From positions 52,501 to 62,500 of the forward strand of contig VIGQ01001860.1 of assembly GCA_009663005.1 (NCBI GenBank): 10,000 bases of DNA, read 5' to 3'. How positions within the stretch are numbered: the first letter of the stretch is position 1; every line of letters starts with the position of its first letter. Made by a program: the position numbers and the translations under genes. Below are positions 1 to 8,599 of this stretch, in pieces. The notes under the pieces are model-generated. The model searched no databases. It was not told the origin of the DNA and saw only the letters and a program-made list of their open reading frames with translations. The stretch is from Actinidia chinensis. Taxonomy: Eukaryota; Streptophyta; Magnoliopsida; Ericales; Actinidiaceae.

Positions 1-102
1 ACACAATTTTGTTTTCTTTTTCACTCGGTTCCCAGATGTACCTTGCATTCGCTTTGTCATAATGATCTGACTTTCTGTTTATCTTGGTTTGAATGTTTGC
101 AG

Positions 103-321
103 GGTTCAACGCTCATTTTTGGAGAGAGACGATCCGCGCGTTGTGAATCTACGATCCAAGCTGTGAACAATGTCGGCTTACACGGAACGTGTATTCTACT
201 TGGCTTACAATCCGGTATCACTACACCATCCCCCACCGAGGTGACGTTGAGGGGACAATCAAGTTCTTCTCCTTTACGACGTAATCCTCCAAGCGACATG
301 ACGGACTTAGAATATCAATAG
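103..321 (+). CDS. Possible terminal exon of an unrecognised plant gene (partial)
   Basis: A pyrimidine-rich tract ends in TTTGCAG at 96-102, a good plant 3' splice site. From 103 one frame stays open for about 72 codons to a TAG at 319-321. The predicted tail is rich in Ser, Thr, Pro and Arg and ends in DLEYQ. The stretch is richer in G+C than the DNA on either side, and an AATAAA lies about 40 bases after the stop, which suits a last exon. I do not recognise the product. A second frame from the same splice site ends at a TGA at 164-166 with the C-terminus RSKL, and the reverse strand is also open here, so the frame choice is uncertain. The upstream exons would lie outside the window. Confidence 0.35.
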   Translation, partial: GSTLIFGERRSARCESTIQAVNNVGLHGTCILLGLQSGITTPSPTEVTLRGQSSSSPLRRNPPSDMTDLEYQ

Positions 322-361
322 CCGTATGTTTTTTAACCCCACATCAATTGTTTATTGATTA

Positions 362-367
362 AATAAA
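362..367 (+). promoter_or_regulatory. Candidate polyadenylation signal AATAAA
   Basis: A canonical AATAAA stands 41 bases after the TAG of the possible terminal exon, and the sequence after it turns very AT-rich. This hexamer is common by chance in such DNA, so its value comes from its position. Confidence 0.35.
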
Positions 368-950
368 GTTTTAGTTTTAAGTCTAATTTTAATAGGATTA
401 CTTAAAAGTAAACTATTTAATAAATTATTTTTTTAAAAAAATACTTAGGAATAAAAAATTAATAATAAATGGACTAGTTTGCATAAATCGGTTTGAGAAA
501 AAATAGAATATTTATTTATTGTAAGGGTGTATTTAGACAGAAAAGAAATGTGAAGTCTTAAATGTAATGGCAAGTTTGTTTGTTTGCCCACCCTGATTTG
601 GAAAAAAAATGTTGATAAAAAATTTAAAGTAAAAACACAACTCCGGTGCTATTTTAAAAATTCTAGGAAAAGTTTTTTTTTTTTTTTTTTTTTTTTACTT
701 GTATTGCCCACATATCCATAGAAATAGTGAATTTGCCCTTAGGTTTTTGGGTCTTTACTAGTTGTATAGGGATTTTTGACTTGCACCCATGGACTTTGTG
801 CATTTCTCAACTTACCACTCTCTAGACTTTCATATGACTATTTGCACCACATGACTATCAATAATCCACTTGCACCCATATACATATAAAGTTGCCCCTT
901 TGTAATTGTGACAGTAATTCGCGATTTTAAGATTGGGCATTATGGCCCTG
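368..950. other. AT-rich non-coding stretch with a T24 run
   Basis: No convincing gene is seen. Most of it is A/T-rich, with a run of 24 T at 673-696. From about 780 to 880 the motif TTGCACC recurs at 781, 842 and 871, each followed by similar pyrimidine-rich text, suggesting a degenerate short repeat or an old transposon fragment. The text from about 525 (GGGTGTATTTAGACAG) resembles the outer end of many plant miniature DNA transposons, but no matching inverted end was found, so no such element is called. Confidence 0.5.
781..880. repeat. TTGCACC-spaced degenerate repeat
   Basis: TTGCACC occurs three times at 781, 842 and 871. The first two copies are followed by similar stretches (CATGGACT and ACATGACT types) and the third by CATATAC. 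The 61-base and 29-base spacing suggests one full and one half unit. No element family is assigned. Confidence 0.35.
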
Positions 951-954
951 TTAA

Positions 955-1200
955 ATGGTGAGAAAGTGAGGAAAAGAATTCATTATGGTGGGGGCGTAGA
1001 GGGAATGGACCTGGTGGGCGGGAAAAAGAGAATGATGGCATTGATAGTAGTTGTGGTAGGAAGAATATGAGTGATGGAGGATAAAAAGAAAGGAGAGGGG
1101 GGGGGGGGGGGGGGGGGAAAGAAGAGAGAGGAGGAAAACCGTACGTAGTGATGGCAAGAGGTGGTGAAAGAGGTGGGCTGAAGTGTGGAGGGGTAGATTC
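955..1200. repeat. Purine-rich block with a G21 homopolymer
   Basis: The + strand is strongly purine-biased (GGTGG, GAGAGG and GAAAG runs), with 21 consecutive G at 1097-1117. The G run could form a G-quadruplex or slip in replication. On the reverse strand it creates a proline run in a short open frame that is otherwise pyrimidine-derived low complexity, so no gene is called. Confidence 0.7.
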
Positions 1201-1740
1201 TAGGCGTTTAGTGGTTTACGATTGAGGAGATGTTAAGATGTGGGTTATTGAGACTTCGTAAAGGTGTTGTAATAGGAATGATAAAATATTTCCATTAATT
1301 CAATGCTTATGGATATTATTGGATAATTTGTGTTTTATACCCTATTCATTTTTTTTTGAATTCTACTTTCAGCGGTTTAAGCTTTTAAGGTGAACGATTG
1401 TACCTTAAACTTCGGTGACAGTAGCAAATGTGGACGTCATGTCCACATCCGTTAGAATTGTGGACGAAAATAATCTGTGAACACTTCACATGACCATACA
1501 AAGGGAAAAATTATGTTTTAGGCCTTTTAATAGTATGGATGTGTCCCATAATTGACTTCTTCTTTAAAATGAAACGTAATATCAAAAAAGAGAAAGATGA
1601 AAATTGAAAATATCTGAATAAATACTAATGTTCGACAATATCATGTCCAACATATTCATTGTGTTTCTGTCATACTGTAAAGGCCGAATTATTTTGATAA
1701 TTTTCGGATAGATGAGAATGAATGGGGTTGTTAACTTCCT
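1200..1740. other. AT-rich non-coding stretch
   Basis: No gene or RNA is recognised. The only structure that stands out is the short perfect inverted repeat at 1428-1448. If the reverse-strand exon proposed at 1744-1888 is real, its first intron would start here. Confidence 0.45.
1428..1448. repeat. Perfect 8-bp inverted repeat around GTCAT
   Basis: ATGTGGAC and GTCCACAT flank a 5-base spacer (GTCAT). A third partial copy, TTGTGGACG, follows at about 1459-1467. The core contains GACGTCAT, which resembles an ACGT-type bZIP binding core, but no promoter context supports a regulatory call. Confidence 0.5.
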
Positions 1741-1743
1741 CAC

Positions 1744-1888
1744 CCGATTTAGATTCAACAACTGATTTACACAATGCATAACGAGAAGTAAACGGATACT
1801 TTCCATCCACCATCCCCACCAAATAAGCACTGTCACTATAACCCACCTCCCTCACCATTTCACCACCCACAACATCCAGCCCCCTCAT
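1744..1888 (-). CDS. Possible first exon of an unrecognised - strand gene
   Basis: On the reverse strand an ATG at 1888-1886 opens a frame whose first 48 codons read like real protein, with mixed third positions and a balanced composition (MRGLDVVGGEMVREV, later YLVGMVDGKYPF). At 1744-1738 the text GG|GTGAGG fits a 5' splice site, so the exon may end at 1744. Beyond it the frame continues to a stop near 1670, but in AT-rich sequence like an intron. A GT/GA dinucleotide tract lies just upstream, as in many plant 5' leaders. No family is recognised and no following exon could be placed. It may be a gene fragment. The proposed LTR begins about 210 bases upstream of the ATG, where its promoter would be. 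Confidence 0.3.
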
Positions 1889-1930
1889 CTTTAACCCAAC
1901 ACATCAAATAGCAAGGAAAACATACCACTT

Positions 1931-1956
1931 CCTCTCTCTCTCACACACACACAGAG
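1931..1956. repeat. CT/CA compound microsatellite
   Basis: A (CT)n tract runs directly into a (CA)n tract. On the reverse strand it reads (TG)n(AG)n and sits about 45-70 bases before the ATG of the possible exon, where GA-rich leaders are common in plants. Confidence 0.85.
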
Positions 1957-2387
1957 TGACCAACTAAGGCTGTCGTGATAACCAACAATGAAACAACCCA
2001 TGTGTTCAGGTTGCTAGAGCTGAAAAAATTAGGAGTCCTTGATTTTGTTGGTGTCGAACAGAAGTGGTGGTAGGGCCCTTATGGCGTAATCCGATTTATG
2101 TTGAAAATATTTTGTGATAAAAAATTTATATTTATTGACTCAAGTAGTTAATTCAAGTATGTTAGTTGCAGAAATAGTTCAAGCACACATCTCAAGGACC
2201 AAAACGAACCGAAAATACTTTGGACTGCACAACAAGGAACTTCAAGCACTGAAGATCTAAAAAAATGAAGAAACCTTGGGTAGGGTATTTTGTCCAGCTC
2301 TTGATGGTTAAATTTTTAGGTTCTAAAAAATGACCGTAATATCCTTATGCATTTTAAAAAAATTACACAAAGTGCATAAAACTTAGA

Positions 2388-2918
2388 TTATTAAAAATGT
2401 GCAGCAAAATTATGTGTCTTTGAATATTTGACTTACAATTTTGAAAAATGGGCTAGCAATAATTTTTGATTTGAAAAATTTGATTTCAATTTTGAAAAAT
2501 ATGCTAGAGCAACAATTTCTTGACTAAAAATTTGATTCCAAGTTTGAAAAATATGTTTAGCAACATTTTCTGACTTGAAATTGGGTTCCAAGTTTGAAAA
2601 ATATGTTAGCCAACAATTCTGACTTTGCAAATTTGGGTTCCACTTTGAAAAAGTTGGGGGGGGTGGTGGGGTAGCCCACAATCTGACTTGAAAATGTGTT
2701 GGAACTTTGAAAAAAGTGGTAGTAATAATTTCTGACTTGAAAAATGTTTATGGTTGCAACTTTTGAAAAATGACAGCACCAAGTTCATGACTTTGAAAAA
2801 TGTGGTTGGGAACTTTGAAAAAATGTAGTAATAATTTCTACTTGAAAAAATGTGGTGGTTACAAACTTTTGAAAAAAATGGAATGCACACATTTCTGACT
2901 TGCAAAATGTGTTTCAAA
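2388..2918 (+). repeat. Ten-copy degenerate minisatellite inside the LTR
   Basis: Units start at about 2388, 2439, 2490, 2543, 2593, 2644, 2706, 2761, 2814 and 2867, with lengths 50-62 and mostly 51-55 bases. Each unit reads roughly TTTGAAAAAT, then a TTAGCAACAA-like stretch, then TTCTGACTTGAAAAAT, then GGTTCCAA(G/C). The TTGAAAAAT core therefore occurs twice per unit, which implies growth from a shorter half unit. Unit 6 (2644-2705) is the longest because it holds a G-rich insertion at 2656-2671. Reverse-strand open frames across the array are by-products of the repeat. Confidence 0.85.
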
Positions 2919-2988
2919 TTGAAATTGGCTAGCCAAAATTCAAAAATTCCCTCCAATGGTTATATTCTTCCTCGAAGCCCTATCACAA

Positions 2989-3000
2989 AAAATAAATATC
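2989..3000 (+). promoter_or_regulatory. Degenerate TATA-like site in the LTR
   Basis: AAAATAAATATC lies just before the CTCTCATTTTATCTTGGG text that usually begins the transcribed part of such LTRs. By family comparison it stands where the TATA box is expected, but it is not a clean TATA match. Confidence 0.3.
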
Positions 3001-3585
3001 CGTAGCTCTCATTTTATCTTGGGAATCAGTGAGGAATCAAAGAACTCAAAGCATTCTTCATTTTCATATATTCAATTTCCTTGAGCTTCAGTTTAATTCA
3101 TACAAGAGGTCGAGTGAGAGAGATGAGAGATCCTGATTTTAAAAGCTTAGGGGGATATCTTCTCAAAAAAGAGAACTTATTATGTGAGAGAATCTAAAAT
3201 CTTATTTACAGTTCGATTGTATCTAGAGGGTGGTAGTGACCCTTGTGAGGTGTGTGAGGAAAATTTTGCACCTTGTGAAGAGAGTGGTGTACTCTGGCGG
3301 GTAAAGGTTTGAACTACACCTGCAAGGGTTTGGGATTAGTGGATTTTAAAATCTCCAAGTGGTTAGTGTGATTGGGGATGTGGACTTAGGTCAGGAAGAC
3401 CGAAACAACCTAAATCGCCGAGTGTAAATCTCTTTCCCATCTCTTTATTATGTGCTACAATTTATACTATCGCATATCTGCTTTATATTCATTTTAAACT
3501 CTTAATCAGTATAATTTGTATAAAGAAAAAGTTGTCAAAAAACCCTATTCACCCCCCTCTTAGGGTTAATTATCTAGGTAACAAG

Positions 3586-3596
3586 TGGTATCGAGC
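3586..3596 (+). other. Primer-binding site, initiator Met-tRNA type
   Basis: TGGTATCGAGC matches the complement of the initiator Met-tRNA 3' end (TGGTATCAGAGC) with one A missing. It starts two bases after the LTR end. In copia elements this is where minus-strand DNA synthesis is primed. The lost base agrees with the indel-rich state of the whole element. Confidence 0.88.
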
Positions 3597-3639
3597 AGGA
3601 CTCTACATTGTTCGGATCTAACGATTGGAGTAAAAAAGA

Positions 3640-5300
3640 TCTATGGCCCCATAATAGGAACAAATGATGCCGAAGCCAATCCCATAAATAGACCCCACTA
3701 TTCTCCGGTAGTAATTATAATTTTGGAAGGCTAGAATAGAATGAAATTTATATTAGGCCAAATGATTGCCTGTTGGAACCTGATAGAGAATGGAACCATA
3801 TTATTACAACAAAACTAACTGAAAGTGGAGAGGGGTACTCAACCCAAAACAGAATGAATATCTTAGATACAAAAGATGTACAAATCTGTAAAGCCATTCA
3901 CACTTTAGTCTTGTGTCCCTTCGACGTAAACGAAATTTCAATAGAAATATCCGGTTGTGAAACGGCTAAGGAAATTGGATAAACTAGAAGTTAACCCATG
4001 AGGGGGACCCTTCAAGTAAAGGATCAAAAAAAAGTATGTTAGTTCATAAATCACGAAAATTATTTAACATGGAATCAAGGAAACGATTTCTGAAATGTTA
4101 CTAGTTTTACCGATATTTATTATAATGGATTAAAGGTCTCTCGGTAAAGTTTATACTCAATGTCGAAATGGTGAGAAAAAATTCTGAGGTGTCTACCAAG
4201 AATGGGGACCAAAGTTACCGCCATTGAGAAGCCACAAGACCTCCCAAAAATGGGTCTTGATGAGTGTTGGATCTTCATGTACACATAAATCACCTTGAAG
4301 AGACAATGAGGAAAAGGACGAAGGGTAAGAAAAGAAAGAAATTGCTTCAAAACCCAATCATCACAAAACAATGATGAACTAAAACATGATGCGGAAAGTG
4401 CTGAAGATAGGGGGGGGGTAGGGCTCTCTTTACACGAAGATTTAAAAAGATGTGCAAAAGGGTCAATTCCTAGAAGACAAGACGACGACACTTCACAAAA
4501 ATGAAGAAACAAAAGAAGGACTCCATCATTTGCTTTTTGAATGCAAAAAGCCCGGTCACATGGAAAGTTGACTTGCCCAAAATCCAAGAAAAGAGTCACG
4601 CCGAGATAAGAGAAATATCAAATTTGAAAATTCACGAAAGCTTTGCGGCTTGGGGAGGAGAAAGTGACGTGTTGGGACACATCCGATGATGAGTCGACGG
4701 ATCAAGAAGTGGAAATTTGTGTCTTGTTGCCTCAAGAAGATAATTAAAAATGAAGGGTAACATTCGAATCCAATTCCTTAAAGGATTTACCAGATGGATT
4801 ATGGATGATCTTTTATTGAGGATCATTGAAATTAAAAACAAATTGCATGCTTTAGAAAACAAATTGCCTCACTTTCTATTGAAATAGAAAACTTGAAGAA
4901 GCATCTAATGAGTGCCCAAGGTCAAAATATTGAAATTAATGATTACAATTTTAGATCTTACAAAATGTCTTGAAAAATTTACAAAAGGTCCAACAGCATT
5001 TGGATCTACTTCTTGGATCACAAAGATGTGTATATTGATCGTGCGGGGAATGTGGGGACACAATACCTTAAACTAAACAAAAATATATAAAAAATATCTT
5101 TGTTGATCAACTCTTTTTCGACACAAAAATTTCATGGCACATATTTGCAATACCGAAGGGCCTACTAAACACACATGCTATGTGGAAGAACATGTGTTAG
5201 GAAAGGATTAAAACACAAATGGGACCTAAGAAGAAAAATGCTACTAACATTCAAGGACCCAAAAAGATTGGGTACCAAAGACAATGGTTGCTCTTTGTAT
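3640..5300 (+). pseudogene. gag: Broken copia gag: UBN2-type domain, zinc knuckle, charged tail
   Basis: Gag forms the particle and binds the element RNA. At about 3680-3780 the text matches the start of the plant copia UBN2/DUF4219 region (NYNF and PNDCLL in shifting frames). The longest surviving frame, 3773-3982, contains REWNHI and the ETAKEI motif. Homology continues in changing frames to about 4370, with RCLPR near 4160-4190 and KMGLDE near 4245. A CCHC zinc knuckle follows at 4531-4576. From about 4640 to 5090 the product would be acidic, then Lys/Glu/Leu-rich, like the coiled-coil gag tail of Sireviruses. The start codon cannot be set. The break points include a G9 run at 4410-4418. 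This is a dead gene. Confidence 0.85.
4531..4576 (+). other. Gag zinc knuckle CX2CX4HX4C, split over three frames
   Basis: All four ligand codons survive: Cys 4531-4533, Cys 4542-4544, His 4557-4559 and Cys 4574-4576. Between the two CX positions one base is lost relative to codon spacing, and one extra T precedes the last Cys codon, so the motif crosses three frames. The central stretch reads ECKKPGHM. In the family this knuckle binds RNA during packaging. Confidence 0.85.
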
Positions 5301-5319
5301 AAGGTCTGCTTGAAGTAAA

Positions 5320-5500
5320 TTCAAAGGAAAAGGAAGGTGGTACTTGGATAGGGATGCTCAGGACATATGACGGAAGAACAAATCCATGTTCGCCTCACTC
5401 AATCCAAAGGAATGGTGGATTCTGACCTTCGGAACAATAGCAAAGGAAAAATTCATAGGTATAGGTAATGTGGGTAAGGAACCTTTCTCCTATTATAAGA
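5320..5500 (+). pseudogene. Broken copia aspartic protease
   Basis: The catalytic region of copia protease is visible at 5338-5374. WYLD is intact, followed by the Ser-Gly-Cys-Ser-Arg-His-Met-Thr text that is usual in the family, but with bases missing so that it shifts frame after the Asp-Ser position. About 60 bases on, at 5427-5480, the FGNNSKGKI text and a following glycine-rich stretch fit the flap side of the enzyme. The protease would cut the Gag-Pol polyprotein. It cannot be made from this copy. Confidence 0.75.
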
Positions 5501-5700
5501 AAATGTTTTACTGTTGCTGGACTTAATTAAAGTTATAAACTTACTTAGTATTAGTCAATCTGTGATTTAAAGGAAATAAAGTCATCTTTCGGACAAAAAT
5601 ATGTGCACCATAAAAAATAGTCAAAGAGATAAAACTTGTTAAATAATATTATTATTTAATTGATTGTAATTTATAAGTGAGGATAAAAATTCAATAAAAA
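5500..5700 (+). other. AT-rich linker between protease and integrase
   Basis: This is AT-rich text with weak, frame-shifting similarity to the protease-integrase linker of copia polyproteins. No separate feature is seen. Confidence 0.4.
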
Positions 5701-5945
5701 TTGTCAAAGATTGAAAATGTATATGTTTTTAAAATTGATGACGTTGAGCAACAAATGGAAACTTGCTTATCAGCCTGAATGACAACGGTTGGCTAGGACA
5801 TAGAAGGGCTTGGGCATGCTCATATAGATCTATTTCAAAACTTGCTAAAAAGGAATTGGTATGAGGGATACCAAAAAGTTTCTTTGAAAAAGATAGATGT
5901 GTTGGGCATGTCAACAAGGGGAAAACAAACAAAAGTTCTTTTAAG
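5700..5945 (+). pseudogene. Broken GAG-pre-integrase (HHCC zinc) domain
   Basis: In changing frames the text shows the W-x-G-H-R-R-L-G-H-A-H block at about 5792-5822, then SKLAKKELVRGIPK at about 5838-5877, then a Cys...Cys-Gln-x-Gly-Lys block near 5898-5930. This is the N-terminal zinc-binding domain of copia integrase, with the His and Cys pairs recognisable. At least two frame changes are needed to follow it, including one inside the Cys pair. Confidence 0.82.
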
Positions 5946-6660
5946 TCAAAAATATCGTTTCTACATCTAGGCCTCTACAAAATTCTGACACATGGAATTA
6001 ATTGGTACTTCAGACAAGAGTCTTGGAGGAAATTAGAATTCTTGTGATTGTAGATGATTTTTGTCTCGATTTTTACATGGGGAACATTTTTTAGCTTCAC
6101 AAAAAGAAGCATTGTCCTCATTCACAAAACTATGCGACGTCTTCAAAATGATAAAGGACACCTCAAAAATTCAACATTAGAACGATCATGGTAAAGAACT
6201 TGAAAATAGTCTTTTTCAAATTTTTGTGATGATTAGGAATTGGACATAATTCTCGGCACCTAGGCCCCTCAACAACATGGCATTGTTGAAAGAAAAAATA
6301 GAACTTTGGAAGAAATGGAAGAAACAATGCTTTGCGAAAAAACTCTCTTCCAAAATACTTTTGGGATGAAGCGGTGAAACACAGAATGCTTTATATAAAT
6401 CGGCCATGATTAGGCCAATTTTAAAAAGACCATCCTATGAGCTTTGGAACGGAAGAAACCAAAATTGGGTTCTTTCATGCCTTTTGATGCAAATGATATG
6501 TCCTAACTAATGGGAAGGACAAACTTAGGAAAATTCGATTCAAAATCGGATGAAGCTATTTTCTAGGATATTCAATTACAAGCAAAACTTTTCGAGTTTT
6601 AAACAAACGGAAACTTAGTAGTTGAAGAATCCGTGCATTTGTATTTGATGAATATTAAAG
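5945..6660 (+). pseudogene. Broken copia integrase core and C-terminal region
   Basis: Integrase joins the element DNA to the host chromosome. The catalytic triad can be followed: the first Asp in VDDF at 6050-6061, the second in SDHG/NDHG at 6181-6192, and the Glu in IVERKNRT at 6282-6305. The second Asp to Glu distance is 104 bases, the expected 35-residue spacing. The first two Asp are closer than usual, so some sequence is missing. The C-terminal region is clear at 6490-6652, ending with SKTFRVLNKRKLVVEES and FDEY. Stops and shifts interrupt each part. The tail from about 6660 to 6870 is a Lys/Glu-rich linker of the kind found before reverse transcriptase. Confidence 0.9.
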
Positions 6661-6873
6661 ATTCCTTCTGGCAAGCTGCCTTCAAGAAATGTAGGGAATT
6701 GAAGAAGAAGAAGCCATGGAAAATATTGAATCTCTCAAGAAAAGTTCAAGAACTCAAGAGAAGAAGCCACTGAAAAAAAAAAACAAATATAACTAGAGGT
6801 AGTACTACCTCAAATTAAAAATTCAAGTGGAAAACTCAAAGCAAAGAAGGTGGTGGAAGGATTCCCCACTTCC

Positions 6874-7487
6874 TGACACGGGCTTCCTGGATGGGGTTTT
6901 CTCTCGTTTACTTTGACTGCGGTGTTATTTTTTCGCATTGTGACGCTTAGGGAGGGTCGTCTCCTTGACTTGTCTCTCCCACCTCCTTGTCCGTTCTTTT
7001 ACACAGACTTCTCCGCGTATCGGCTCGTTTTCTAGGTTAGGGGTCGGGATCTATTGGGCGCTACCACGCTGGACGACTTGGACTATAGGGACATCTGGCG
7101 ACAAGGTACGTACTTCTCTTGCTTCCTAATGGTCTTCTTTTCTATTCGCCTTAGGGCACGGACGGGAGGGGTCATATTTCAAGGGAGGCCGAATGCTCTC
7201 TACTCCTTTTTTGTTTGTTTTAAATATTGGAGGGAGGGTAATCTTTCCCTTCTCTCCCTTTTTTATGGTTGGGACTCTCCGCTGGTGGAAGTGGTTCCCT
7301 ACCGCAAGACCGGGCTGTGCGAGTCCGCGCCTGTTTCCTAGATTCCGTGGCGGTCTCGGGCTTTGTTGCTTACCCCTCTGTTGGGGTCGACATCCGTTTT
7401 TGCTCCTCCTTTTCTTCCTATTGGGTTTTTATAAAGGGTCTTCTGCTCTTCTTTGAATACTAACAACGTATGCAACAAGGGGGGGGG
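6874..7487. other. Unassigned A-poor, GC-richer insertion within pol
   Basis: Copia-like text is lost near 6870 and resumes near 7488-7510, where the pre-reverse-transcriptase linker (EEEKAQ, then a WRYVH-type block) restarts. The 0.6 kb between is unlike the rest: in 6901-7020 there are 14 A and 48 T, and CG dinucleotides and CTCTCC runs are common. The right edge carries a G9 run at 7479-7487. Three overlapping + strand open frames of 64-95 codons lie in it, but none resembles a known protein. A plant mitochondrial fragment is possible from the composition and style, and a solo LTR (it begins TGACACG) is another option. No target duplication was seen. Confidence 0.6.
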
Positions 7488-7489
7488 AA

Positions 7490-8560
7490 AGGAGGAGGAA
7501 AAAGCTCAAATCTACCAAAAAATGGAGATATGTTCACAAACCATCCAACCAAATCTCATTATTGGTGATCCAATCAAAGGGGGTACTACTCGAAACACTC
7601 TATTAAGAAATAGTGGGGAATGGCTTGCATGTCTTATCTCAAATAGAACCTAAAAAATTGTCATGAAGCGGGAATTTGATGAATATTGGATTTAGCTATG
7701 CAAGAAGAACTAAATCAATTCGAAAAAGAACGCCCCAAGTTTGGATTCTAGACCTCGGCCATCCAAATCATCCTATCTTGGCACTAAATGGGTATTTAGA
7801 AATAAACTTGATGAATCCGGAATCATTGTTAGAATACAGCTAGACTGGTGCACAAGGATTAGTCAAGAAGAGGGATGGGAATAGATTTTGATGAATCATT
7901 TGCTCCCGTAGTAGATTGGAAGCTATTCGAATGTTACTACTTTGGGCATGCGATATGGGACTTCAAATTAATCAAATGGGATGTAAAAAGTGCATTCTTA
8001 AATGATTTTATTACCGAGGAAGGAAGTGTTATGTAGCACACCTCCGGGTTTGAGAAATAATGAATTCCCAACTCATGTATTTAAACTTTCACCGCACTCT
8101 ATGGACTTAAGCAAGCTCCAAGGAAGCGTGGTATGAAAGACTTAGCAAATTTTTAAATGCTAATAGTTTTGCAGAGGGAAACTAGGATAATGCACTTTTT
8201 TATAAAAATTAAGAATAAGGCATGCTCATCGTGCAAATATATGTTGATGCTATTATATTTGGTGCTACTAATGAGAATAGGTGCAAAGGATTTGCTAAGA
8301 GCATGCACGGAGAATTCGAGATGAGAATGATGGGGGAGGCTACAATTCTCCTTGGACTCCCAAATCAAGCATCAAGCGAAAGGTTGTACATGTATAAATC
8401 AAGCAAAATACACAAAGGGAAGCTTCTCAAGCGATTTGGGCATGATAGAAGCAAAACCCGCTAGGCACCCAATGGGCAATCAATAAAGCTGACAAAAGAT
8501 ATGAATGACAATAGTAAAAATGTTGATGAAAAAAAAGCCTCTATCGAGGTATGATTGGTT
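7490..8560 (+). pseudogene. Broken copia reverse transcriptase (RVT_2)
   Basis: Reverse transcriptase copies the element RNA into DNA. Recognisable blocks in order are: the linker with SQIEPK near 7635-7652, AMQEELNQFE near 7698-7726, TKWVFRNKLDESGI at 7782-7823, FDESFAP at about 7887-7907, the first catalytic Asp codon at 7980-7982 followed by VKSAFLN (one extra G before it), YGLKQAP-like text near 8102-8122, and the active site at 8240-8251. The last reads YVDA, so the second Asp of YVDD is lost. The longest intact frame is 8222-8464 (80 codons), holding the active site and the GEFEMRMMGE block. Many frame changes separate the blocks. Confidence 0.92.
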
Positions 8561-8599
8561 CTTTGCTCTATTAACGGCACGAGGCCGGATATCATGTTT

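Larger units (their letters stand above)
2099..3583 (+). repeat. Proposed 5' LTR (TGTT...AACA)
   Basis: The right end is firm: the segment ending TAGGTAACA lies two bases before the primer-binding site, and the preceding text (an AACCCTATTCACCCCCCTC type sequence) is typical of plant copia LTR ends. The left end is inferred from TGTTGAAAAT at 2099, which gives matching TGTT/AACA ends and a length of about 1.5 kb, plausible for Sirevirus LTRs. The five bases before it are ATTTA; the partner target duplication would lie outside the window. From about 3010 to 3583 the text matches the usual R-U5 portion of such LTRs. A tandem array fills 2388-2918. Confidence 0.65.

Noticed and set aside
57..299. 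- strand 80-codon frame opposite the possible terminal exon
   Set aside because: The splice acceptor and AATAAA both support the + strand, and nothing supports this frame beyond its length.
525..700. A miniature DNA transposon starting GGGTGTATTTAGACAG
   Set aside because: No matching terminal inverted repeat or target duplication was found downstream.
951..1157. - strand frame with a proline run
   Set aside because: The prolines come from the G21 homopolymer and the rest is pyrimidine-rich low complexity.
2433..2956. Two overlapping - strand frames with repeated Phe/Ser/Lys motifs
   Set aside because: Their internal repetition comes from the LTR minisatellite; no protein family is suggested.
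4120..4599. 159-codon open frame on the - strand, the longest in the window
   Set aside because: It lies antisense to gag text that matches copia block by block on the + strand, including the zinc knuckle, so it is a shadow frame.
7054..7463. Three overlapping + strand frames in the A-poor block
   Set aside because: None has a recognisable motif, all overlap in different frames, and open frames are expected where A is scarce because all stop codons need A.
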